The notes under the pieces are model-generated. The model ran no database searches and had not been told where the DNA came from. It was given only the letters and a program-made list of their open reading frames with translations. Positions 43,744 through 51,212 of a stretch of 64,000 nt of DNA are shown here, one piece after another (positions within the stretch are counted from its first letter, which is position 1; every line of letters starts with the position of its first letter). A program made the position numbers and the translations under genes. The DNA is from Candidatus Eubacterium faecigallinarum (lineage in GTDB: Bacteria; Bacillota; Clostridia; Oscillospirales; Acutalibacteraceae), in contig DXDN01000005.1 of NCBI GenBank assembly GCA_019115455.1, positions 62,001 through 126,000 on the forward strand, written 5' to 3'.

Positions 43744-44994
43744 GTGAACATTAATGAAAGTCTGAAAATCGCTGTAAAGTGTATCAGGGCAAACTGGATG
43801 CGAAGCCTTCTTACAATGCTCGGTATCATAATCGGTATCAGTTCGGTAATCATGATTATCGGAGCAGGTACCGGCGTCAGGGATTATATAGTAGGGCTTA
43901 TTGAGGATATGGGTTCCAATGCTGTGTTAGTCAGTGTTGACGCCACCTCCGCCACTGATAATGACTATATAACTCTTGATGATGTTGAAAATATAAAGAC
44001 AAAGGTAAAGGGCGTTGAGAGATGCTCGCCAATGCTTATGGGCTTCGGTCGTGCCACCATAGACAAGTCAGCAAAGGAGGCTACTGCCATGCTGGTGGGT
44101 GTAAACAGCGATGTGCAGTTTGCTTTGACCGATTCCTGTGAATACGGAAGATTTTTCACCGATGAGGAATATGATGCCAATGCTCCCGTAGCTGTTATCG
44201 GTACAAATTCCGCCGAGATGGCTTTTGGTTATGAGGAAGTTACAAACGAATATATTACGGTTTCCTCCAGCGGTAAATCAATGAAGGTTAAAATCTGCGG
44301 CGTTGCTAATATTGACCAGCTTACAAGCTCAATGGGCGGCTCAAGCTCTATGTCAAATCTGTTTTCCACAGGCAGTGACAATATTGTCGTGGCGCTGTTT
44401 ATACCCTGTACTACACTTACACAGATTACAGGAGCCGACGCTCAGCTCAGCAGTGTTTTTGTAATTGCTGAGGAAGGCTATGACTACGACGCAGTGGGCA
44501 ATGCGACTGTCAATTATTTAAAATCCGCTCACGGCAATTATTCGCAGAGTATGTATACCGCTCAGAATATGGCTACATATGTTGAGATTGTAGATATCAT
44601 CATGTCTGTTCTTACAGCGTTTATCGCCTGTGTAGGCGCAATCTCACTTATAGTCGGCGGTATCGGCGTTATGAATATCATGCTTGTTTCCGTCACGGAG
44701 CGAACCAGGGAGATAGGCATACGAAAATCACTGGGAGCCAAAACACGAGTGATAACGCTTCAGTTCCTTACGGAGTCAATAATTCTGTGCCTTATCGGCG
44801 GAGCCATAGGTGTTACAATTGGAATAGTCGGCGCATTTGCAGCATGCTCGATAATTGATATTACGCCTAATATTACATGGTGGCTCATTGTTGTGGCGCT
44901 GCTGTTCTCCTGCGGTGTTGGACTCTTCTTCGGAATTTATCCTGCAAGGAAAGCGGCTCAGATGAGTCCTATTGACGCACTGAGAAGTGAATAA
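43744..44994 (+). CDS. MacB/FtsX-type ABC permease
   Basis: The 416-aa permease has an N-terminal MacB membrane segment (RSLLTMLGIIIGISSVIMIIG), a large outside domain (about 45-275) and three C-terminal membrane segments. GGIGVMNIMLVSVTERTREIGIRKSLGA is the typical FtsX motif. It lacks an ATPase half, so it needs a separate ABC protein. The start GTG 43744 follows AAGGAG. It is probably co-transcribed with the adaptor. Confidence 0.87.
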   Translation: MNINESLKIAVKCIRANWMRSLLTMLGIIIGISSVIMIIGAGTGVRDYIVGLIEDMGSNAVLVSVDATSATDNDYITLDDVENIKTKVKGVERCSPMLMGFGRATIDKSAKEATAMLVGVNSDVQFALTDSCEYGRFFTDEEYDANAPVAVIGTNSAEMAFGYEEVTNEYITVSSSGKSMKVKICGVANIDQLTSSMGGSSSMSNLFSTGSDNIVVALFIPCTTLTQITGADAQLSSVFVIAEEGYDYDAVGNATVNYLKSAHGNYSQSMYTAQNMATYVEIVDIIMSVLTAFIACVGAISLIVGGIGVMNIMLVSVTERTREIGIRKSLGAKTRVITLQFLTESIILCLIGGAIGVTIGIVGAFAACSIIDITPNITWWLIVVALLFSCGVGLFFGIYPARKAAQMSPIDALRSE

Positions 44995-45010
44995 GCATAA
45001 ATTTTATTTT

Positions 45011-45047
45011 AAATACCCTGCATTAAGCGTGTGCAGGGTATTTTTTT
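45011..45047 (+). terminator. Terminator after the MacB-type permease
   Basis: AAATACCCTGCA / TGCAGGGTATTT pair over 12 bp, followed by further T residues (TTTT) after the stem. Confidence 0.88.
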
Positions 45048-45048
45048 G

Positions 45049-45077
45049 TTGCATATGTTTATGTATTATGTTAATAT
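45049..45077 (+). promoter_or_regulatory. Promoter of the NahK-like kinase gene
   Basis: TTGCAT (45049-45054), 17 bp, TAATAT (45072-45077), directly after the terminator. Confidence 0.5.
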
Positions 45078-45098
45078 TTTAGAAAGGAGAATATTTAT

Positions 45099-46199
45099 AT
45101 GGAAGATATTAAGCATATACTTGAACAGTTCAACTTCTCGGGAGAACTTGCGGACGTCAGCCTGTTCGGTTCGGGGCATATTAACACGACACATATCGCG
45201 ACATATTATAAAAACGGCAGCAAGCGCCATTACATAGTACAGAAGATTAATTCAGGAGTGTTTAAAGATATAGATGCTCTGATGGACAATGTTTTTGCCG
45301 TAACCTCTTTTTTGCGTGGCAAGATAAAGGAAAACGGCGGCGACCCGGAGAGGGAAACACTTCATTTTATAAAAACAAGAGAAGGCAGCAAATACTACGC
45401 CTGCGAAAACGGCGATTGTTACCGTGCATATAAATTTGTTGATAACAGCAAGAGTTATGACAGCGTTGAATCGCCTGAGCTTTTTGAAAAGAGCGGTATC
45501 GCTTTCGGAAGATTTCAAAAATACCTTTCTGATTTCCCGGCGGTTACTCTTAATGAGATAATTCCTGATTTTCACAACACTGCCGCCAGATTTGAAAATG
45601 AGTTTTTGCCTGCTGTCAGCAAGGATATCTGCGACAGAGTTAAAACCTGCCAAAACGAAGTGGACTTCGTTATTGAAAGAAAGAGCGATTGCCCGCGCCT
45701 CGTAAATCTGATAGATAACGGCAGTCTGCCGCTTCGTGTTACGCATAATGATACTAAGCTCAATAATGTTATTTTTGATTGTGATACGGATGAAGCAATA
45801 TGTGTAATAGACCTTGATACGGTTATGCCCGGTCTGGCTCTTTACGATTTCGGCGACTCAATACGTTTTGGCGCAAATACATGCGCTGAGGACGAAAAAG
45901 ATACATCCAAGGTATCTGTGGATCTGGATTATTTTAAAGCTTACGCCAGAGGATTTCTCAGTGAGGCGGGCAAGAGCCTTAATCAGTGTGAAATTGATAA
46001 TCTCGCATTCTCAGCTAAGCTGATGACTTTTGAATGCGGAATGAGATTCTTGACCGATTACCTCAATGGCGATACGTATTTTAAAACAGCTTATCCTGAG
46101 CACAATCTTGTCAGAGCAAAAAACCAGTTTGCTCTTGTAAAAGATATGGAAGACAAAATGGATGAGATGGAAGAAATTATAAAAAATATTAAAATATAA
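45099..46199 (+). CDS. NahK-like N-acetylhexosamine kinase (aminoglycoside-phosphotransferase fold)
   Basis: The 366-aa protein has the APH fold motifs: a nucleotide loop near VSLFGSGHINTTH, the catalytic LRVTHNDTKLNNVIFD and the metal motif VIDLDTVMPGLALYDFGDSIRFGA. The last block closely matches bifidobacterial N-acetylhexosamine 1-kinase, which phosphorylates GlcNAc or GalNAc released from mucin or milk glycans. The length (about 360) also fits. The true acceptor could be another sugar or choline-like alcohol. It is a single-gene unit. Confidence 0.75.
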   Translation: MEDIKHILEQFNFSGELADVSLFGSGHINTTHIATYYKNGSKRHYIVQKINSGVFKDIDALMDNVFAVTSFLRGKIKENGGDPERETLHFIKTREGSKYYACENGDCYRAYKFVDNSKSYDSVESPELFEKSGIAFGRFQKYLSDFPAVTLNEIIPDFHNTAARFENEFLPAVSKDICDRVKTCQNEVDFVIERKSDCPRLVNLIDNGSLPLRVTHNDTKLNNVIFDCDTDEAICVIDLDTVMPGLALYDFGDSIRFGANTCAEDEKDTSKVSVDLDYFKAYARGFLSEAGKSLNQCEIDNLAFSAKLMTFECGMRFLTDYLNGDTYFKTAYPEHNLVRAKNQFALVKDMEDKMDEMEEIIKNIKI

Positions 46200-46217
46200 T
46201 AAATTTCTTAAAATTAT

Positions 46218-46258
46218 AAGCCTTTTAGTTATGAAAAATGTAACTAAAAGGCTTTTTT
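46218..46258 (+). terminator. Terminator after the NahK-like gene
   Basis: AAGCCTTTTAGTTA / TAACTAAAAGGCTT form a perfect 14-bp stem, followed by TTTT. Confidence 0.9.
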
Positions 46259-46461
46259 AATACTATTTTCTTAGGTGAAATTGAATGTTTTATCATATTA
46301 CGCATGATTAAAATAATTGTCGTATTAAGTTTAAAAGAATTTTGCAGTTGATAAATTTTTTATCTTAATTTTTGCATTAAAAATATAATTAGGAAGATAA
46401 TAATTATAGGGCTGTTTCGATTAGCTGTGATTTTGTACATAAAAAGTAAAGGAAGATTTAT

Positions 46462-47229
46462 GTGCAGTATAGCAAAGTCGAAATATGCGGAATTAACACA
46501 AGTCAGCTTAAAGTACTAAAGGAAAGCGAAAAAATAGAGCTTTTAAGAAAGGCACATGCCGGTGATAAAAAAGCCCGTGAAGATTTGATAAACGGTAATC
46601 TGAGGCTTGTACTGTCCGTAATACAGCGCTTTGCTAACAGGGGCGAGAATATGGACGATTTGTTCCAGGTGGGAGTAATTGGGCTTATCAAAGCGATTGA
46701 TAATTTTAACCTGGACCTTGACGTGCGCTTTAGCACCTATGCAGTTCCAATGATAATCGGAGAGGTAAGACGATTTTTACGTGATAATAACGCCGTGCGT
46801 GTTTCCCGTTCCATGCGTGATACAGCCTATAAGGCAATGCAGGTAAAGGAAAGACTGATGAACGAAAATCAAAAAGAGCCGACGGTTGAGGAGATAGCCA
46901 AAGAGCTTAATATGAAAAAATCCGAGGTGGTTTTGGCGCTGGAATCAATTGTGGAGCCTGTGTCGCTGTACGAGCCGGTGTACTCGGACGGCGGTGACAC
47001 CATCTATGTTATGGATCAGGTGGGGGATTCAAACACAGACAGCGACTGGGTTGACGAAATAGCCATAAAAGATGAAATCAGCAAACTGGACGACCGTGAA
47101 AGAAACATAATGTATCTGCGCTTTATGCAGGGCAAAACGCAGATGGAGGTTGCAAAGGAAGTCGGTATAAGCCAGGCTCAGGTATCACGCCTTGAAAAAA
47201 ATGCTCTGAAAAAAATAAAAGGCGAATAA
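46462..47229 (+). CDS. sigG: Sporulation sigma factor SigG
   Basis: The 255-aa protein matches SigG over its full length. It opens KVEICGINTSQL, then NLRLVLSVIQRF, DDLFQVGVIGLIKAIDNF and FSTYAVPMIIGEVRRFLRDNN (regions 2), VSLYEPVYSDGG, and the region 4 helix GKTQMEVAKEVGISQAQVSRLEK. SigG drives late forespore genes. GTG 46462 follows AAAGGAAG. In Bacillus and Clostridium it lies behind spoIIGA and sigE; here it stands alone between a sugar kinase and an EF-G paralogue. The 200-base gap before it has no housekeeping promoter that I could see. Confidence 0.93.
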   Translation: MQYSKVEICGINTSQLKVLKESEKIELLRKAHAGDKKAREDLINGNLRLVLSVIQRFANRGENMDDLFQVGVIGLIKAIDNFNLDLDVRFSTYAVPMIIGEVRRFLRDNNAVRVSRSMRDTAYKAMQVKERLMNENQKEPTVEEIAKELNMKKSEVVLALESIVEPVSLYEPVYSDGGDTIYVMDQVGDSNTDSDWVDEIAIKDEISKLDDRERNIMYLRFMQGKTQMEVAKEVGISQAQVSRLEKNALKKIKGE

Positions 47230-47237
47230 GTTAAAGT

Positions 47238-47275
47238 AAAAGCACCTGTCCGTATTATCGGACAGGTGCTTTTTT
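47238..47275. terminator. Bidirectional terminator between sigG and the EF-G paralogue
   Basis: AAAAGCACCTGTCCG / CGGACAGGTGCTTTT form a 15-bp stem, with U-tracts on both sides. Confidence 0.92.
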
Positions 47276-47284
47276 GCTTTGTAT

Positions 47285-49336
47285 TTAGTTTGCGTTTGCC
47301 TCTGAAATTACCTTTTGTGCAATATGCTCGGGAGCTCTTTCATAACGGGCAAATTCCGTGGTGAATGAGCCTCTGCCCTGGGTTATCTGGCGCATTGATG
47401 TGGAGAATGTGGTCATTTCCGCTTCCGGAACCTCGGCGATGATCTCCTGATTGCCGTCAGATGTCGGCGTCATGCCGAGAACTCTTCCGCGTCTGCGGTT
47501 GATATCGCCGATGATGTCGCCCATGGCGTCGTCATTTACTATTGCCTTTAATGTGACAATCGGCTCAAGTATAACCGGCATTGCGTTGCTTATGCCTTCC
47601 TTGAAAGCTAAGCTTGCCGCCATTTTAAAGCTCATTTCGCTGGAGTCTACAGGATGGTATGAACCATCGTACAAGGTTGCTTTGACTCCCACCATTTTGT
47701 AACCGGCAAGAACACCGGTTTCCATACATTCGTTAAGACCTTTTTCAACAGCCGGGAAGAAGTTTTTAGGAACTGAACCGCCCACAACTCTCTCAGCGAA
47801 AATCAGATTTTCGGTATCATATGGCTCAAACTCAATGAAAACGTCACCAAACTGACCGTGACCGCCGCTCTGTTTCTTGTGTCTGCCCTGGGCGGATACC
47901 TTTTTGGTTATCGTTTCTCTGTAAGCTACTTTCGGAGTGGAAAGAACTGCCTCAACAGAGAATCTGTCCTTGAGCCTTGAAACAGCTACCTCGAGCTGCT
48001 GCTCACCAAGACCGGCAATAATCTGCTGATGCGTCTCGGTATTGTTGCTGAATCTGAGTGACGGATCCTCTTCGCAAAGTCTGAGAAGACCGGCGGCAAT
48101 CTTTTCTTCCTCGCCTTTTTTAACAGCGCTGATAGCCATTTTGTATGTAGGAACAGGGGTGGCAACGCCGTCAAGTTTTACAACATTATTCGGTGAGCAC
48201 ATTGTGTCGCCGGTGGAAAATCCGGTCAGTTTTGTAACAGCGCCGATATCACCTGCTACAAGTTCGCTTACCTCCGTCTGCTTTGAGCCGAACATTTTTA
48301 CAATTTTGCCCATGCGTTCTTCCTTGCCTGTTCTGGCATTGTAGGCAGGAACAGAGGATGTTATTTTTCCGCTGACAACCTTAAAGAAATTCAGCTTGCC
48401 GATGAAAGCGTCGGATACTGTTTTGAAGCAAATTGCAGCCAAAGGACCGTCTGCTTCAGGCGAAAGCTCAACGGGCTCGCCGTTGCTGTCAATAGCATAT
48501 TCAGACGAAGGCGCCGGACAAACGTCGGCAATGAATTCCAGCAACATGTCGCACGCTGTCCCGGTGATAGCGGATAAGCCGAATACGGGAATTATTGAGC
48601 CGTCTGCCAAGCCGAGTTTTACACCCTTGATTTTGTCTTCCCTGGTAAGCTCTTCTCCCTCAAAATATTTTTCCATCAGCTCTTCGTCTGCTGAAGCCAC
48701 TGCCTCAGCAAACACGGATTTGATTGCCTCAAATCTTGCAGCGTCGGAGGGTTCAGGTGCAACTTCCTTTTTAGAGCCGTTTTCGTAAACATAGGCTTTG
48801 TCATCAATCATATTATAATACGCTCTGACCTGACCTGCCGATTGAACAGGTACCACAACAGGGCATACCTGAGTACTGAATTTAGCTACGATTCCGTTAA
48901 AGCATTTGTAGAAATCAGCTCGCTCGTCATCCATTTTGTTGGCAACGATAATACGTGAAAGCCCCTTGGAGCCTGCGTTTTTAAACGCCTTTTCATCGCC
49001 TACCGCAAGACCGGAGCGGGCAGATACGGTAATAATTGCGGTGTCAGCCGCACGTATACCCTCGGCGCTGCCCATGGCAAAATCAAAAAGTCCGGGAGTG
49101 TCAATAAAATTAATTGACTTTCCGTTGTATGTAATGGACGCCACTGCGCTGTTAATACTTACCTTGCGCTTCTTTTCCTCAGCGTCAAAGTCGCATACGG
49201 TGTTGCCGTCGGTAACCTTTCCCATCCTTTCTGTTACGCCTGCAATATTAAGCAAAGCCTCGCAAAGAGTGGTCTTGCCCTTAGATGCGTGGCCGGCTAT
49301 GGCTATGTTTCTTATATTCTCTGCACTAATACTCAT
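47285..49336 (-). CDS. Elongation factor G paralogue (FusA-like GTPase)
   Basis: Start ATG 49336 is set by AAAGGGA upstream and by the promoter at 49373-49401, which lies too close to an earlier frame start. The 683-aa GTPase has P-loop GHASKGKTT (K21), G3 FIDTPG, G4 VANKMDDE, domain II, and the domain IV loop HKKQSGGHGQFGDV. Switch I reads KKRKVSI instead of the canonical ERGITI, removing the threonine that normally senses GTP. Such paralogues usually take part in ribosome recycling, tetracycline-type protection or unknown functions. It is a single-gene unit. Confidence 0.85.
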   Translation of the reverse strand: MSISAENIRNIAIAGHASKGKTTLCEALLNIAGVTERMGKVTDGNTVCDFDAEEKKRKVSINSAVASITYNGKSINFIDTPGLFDFAMGSAEGIRAADTAIITVSARSGLAVGDEKAFKNAGSKGLSRIIVANKMDDERADFYKCFNGIVAKFSTQVCPVVVPVQSAGQVRAYYNMIDDKAYVYENGSKKEVAPEPSDAARFEAIKSVFAEAVASADEELMEKYFEGEELTREDKIKGVKLGLADGSIIPVFGLSAITGTACDMLLEFIADVCPAPSSEYAIDSNGEPVELSPEADGPLAAICFKTVSDAFIGKLNFFKVVSGKITSSVPAYNARTGKEERMGKIVKMFGSKQTEVSELVAGDIGAVTKLTGFSTGDTMCSPNNVVKLDGVATPVPTYKMAISAVKKGEEEKIAAGLLRLCEEDPSLRFSNNTETHQQIIAGLGEQQLEVAVSRLKDRFSVEAVLSTPKVAYRETITKKVSAQGRHKKQSGGHGQFGDVFIEFEPYDTENLIFAERVVGGSVPKNFFPAVEKGLNECMETGVLAGYKMVGVKATLYDGSYHPVDSSEMSFKMAASLAFKEGISNAMPVILEPIVTLKAIVNDDAMGDIIGDINRRRGRVLGMTPTSDGNQEIIAEVPEAEMTTFSTSMRQITQGRGSFTTEFARYERAPEHIAQKVISEANAN

Positions 49337-49372
49337 AAAAATATTCCCTTTCAAAAATGTTGCTTTGTGCAT

Positions 49373-49401
49373 ATTGTATAATAATTTTAAACTTTAGTCA
49401 A
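49373..49401 (-). promoter_or_regulatory. Promoter of the EF-G paralogue gene
   Basis: On the minus strand TTGACT (49401-49396), 17 bp, TACAAT (49378-49373), leaving about 30 bases of leader. Confidence 0.65.
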
Positions 49402-49483
49402 CACTATATTGATAATTTTAACAAGTATTTTTCAATCTGTTATATAATATTTGCAAAATTTGCTCGGTAACACTGTTGCTTTA

Positions 49484-49522
49484 TTAAAAATAAAAGAGAA
49501 AACGCAAACGGTTTTCTCTTTT
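49484..49522 (-). terminator. Terminator of the GPH symporter gene
   Basis: Read leftward, GTTAAAAAGAGAAAAC... forms a 12-bp stem (arms 49492-49503 and 49511-49522, loop of seven) ending in a U-rich tract before 49484. Confidence 0.8.
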
Positions 49523-49546
49523 TAACTATATTTAATTTGAGTGATT

Positions 49547-51007
49547 TTACAGGAGTCGTTCAAGTCCCTGTGTTGAATACTTTTTGCCTTCACGCTGTTT
49601 GTTAAGGGCGTCCATAAGCCTGTTGAAATTCTTTCTTGTCATCGGATAAAGAATCAGTGCAATGATGGAAACAGCCAGGAATGCGGCAGGGATTATTGTT
49701 GAGATATTCTCCATGCCTCCCACAATGTGAGGATCGGTTACAACGGCAATAAGGGATTCGCTGCCCGCAGTATCCTTGGAAGAGTCGTAGCCGTAAGCGG
49801 ACAGCAGCTGACCTGCCATAAGGATTCCGAAAGCTGAGCCGAATTTCTGAATAAGCTGAGGGAGCGCGGTAATTGTTGATTCGCGGCGCTTGCCTGTTTT
49901 AAACTCGTCAAGCTCTACCAGGTCATATCCCATGGAATAGAAGAATGTCCAGAACGTTCCTGCACCCATGCCAAGAAGTGCCGCGCAGACAATCGTCATG
50001 ATTTTAAAACCGCCTATTTCTGCATCAAGTCCGACAAGTTTTGCGATAATTTCGCCCACCATTGTTATAGTAAGGAAAATTATGCTGGCAGTTCTTCTGT
50101 CCGTCTTTTCGGCAACCTTTTCAACTATCGGCACGATAATTGCCATTGAAAGCACCATGGATACGATTACATAAACTATACCGGTGTCATAATCAATGCC
50201 GATACAGTCAACTACCATATAAGTAAGATTTGACTGTATCATTGAAGAAGCGGTGAGGAAGAAGAAAACAAAAATAAGGAAGAATTTTGTCGGCTTCATG
50301 GAAAGTATTTCTTTGAATGCTTTGAGCGTGTCCTTCATAGCCGGCTTAGGAGCGCCCTGGATAACGGGCTTTGGCTTATATATGCCGTTGAGGGATTTAA
50401 CGCAGACGAAGCCTGCCACGATTGCCAGTATGCTTATTATAGCCGCAACAACGGCATAGGAGTTGCTGGCGTATTTTTCACCCAGCAGGATAGCAACTGT
50501 CGGCACAAGCGCCGGAAGCACATTGCCGAGTCCTACCGCTCCGGCATTGAGCAGTGACGCTGTTGAGCGGATGTTTGTGCGTTCGTCATAATCCTCGGTG
50601 AGCTCGGCGACAACTGCGTAATAAGGAATGGTGTACATTGTGTAGAATATCCATATGCACATTGAAATGAGTGTGTAAAGGATGATTTTAAGTGTCTGGC
50701 TTGTTAATCCGGCACCGAAAGATGTCCATGCTACAATGAATATGATACCCAGCGGAAGAATTGCGCTTTTCATTACCTTACGCTTGTCAACTCCGCCTCT
50801 GTCGGTGTAGTTGCCGATTATCGGGTCGGTTACAGCATCCCAAATGATAGAAATAAAAATTACCAGGGAACTGTATTTCGGAGCGATGCCGACGATTTCA
50901 ACTAAAAATGTCAAGTAGTACGTGTAGAACATATTGTAGATAAGCGATTCGGTAAAAATGCCGAAGGCATACCCGACTTTTTTCTTTTTGCTTAGAGCAT
51001 TTGCCAT
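49547..51007 (-). CDS. GPH-family glycoside/cation symporter (MelB-like)
   Basis: ATG 51007 follows TAGGAGGGA; an upstream frame start is not needed. The 486-aa protein has about twelve membrane segments and the GPH signatures SLIYNMFYTYYLTFLVEIVG, IIWDAVTDPIIGNYTDR and the middle loop after RREST. It probably imports a beta-galactoside with sodium or protons. It is divergent from lacZ, with both promoters in a 205-base gap, so a shared regulator is likely, although none is encoded here. Confidence 0.88.
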   Translation of the reverse strand: MANALSKKKKVGYAFGIFTESLIYNMFYTYYLTFLVEIVGIAPKYSSLVIFISIIWDAVTDPIIGNYTDRGGVDKRKVMKSAILPLGIIFIVAWTSFGAGLTSQTLKIILYTLISMCIWIFYTMYTIPYYAVVAELTEDYDERTNIRSTASLLNAGAVGLGNVLPALVPTVAILLGEKYASNSYAVVAAIISILAIVAGFVCVKSLNGIYKPKPVIQGAPKPAMKDTLKAFKEILSMKPTKFFLIFVFFFLTASSMIQSNLTYMVVDCIGIDYDTGIVYVIVSMVLSMAIIVPIVEKVAEKTDRRTASIIFLTITMVGEIIAKLVGLDAEIGGFKIMTIVCAALLGMGAGTFWTFFYSMGYDLVELDEFKTGKRRESTITALPQLIQKFGSAFGILMAGQLLSAYGYDSSKDTAGSESLIAVVTDPHIVGGMENISTIIPAAFLAVSIIALILYPMTRKNFNRLMDALNKQREGKKYSTQGLERLL

Positions 51008-51073
51008 ATTATTCCCTCCTAACGGCAATACGGATGAAAACTCACTTGCTTTCATCCGCTGCTGACAGATTAT

Positions 51074-51102
51074 ATTATACATTATCGGTGATTATGTTTC
51101 AA
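51074..51102 (-). promoter_or_regulatory. Promoter of the GPH symporter gene
   Basis: On the minus strand TTGAAA (51102-51097), 17 bp, perfect TATAAT (51079-51074). Confidence 0.75.
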
Positions 51103-51152
51103 GCAAATATAGTGATGCTTTTATTAATTATGTATATAAAGTTACCTTTTCC

Positions 51153-51181
51153 TTGTAATATATTTGCATATAGTGTATAAT
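51153..51181 (+). promoter_or_regulatory. Promoter of lacZ
   Basis: TTGTAA (51153-51158), 17 bp, TATAAT (51176-51181). About 50 bp separates its -35 from that of the divergent symporter promoter, leaving room for a shared operator. Confidence 0.7.
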
Positions 51182-51212
51182 TACTTTACTTAGATTCAAG
51201 GAGGTCAAAGCA

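Noticed and set aside
46374..46401. Sigma-F-like promoter of sigG
   Set aside because: The -35 and -10 boxes each deviate from consensus and the 13-base spacer is short; I mention it in a finding but do not annotate it.
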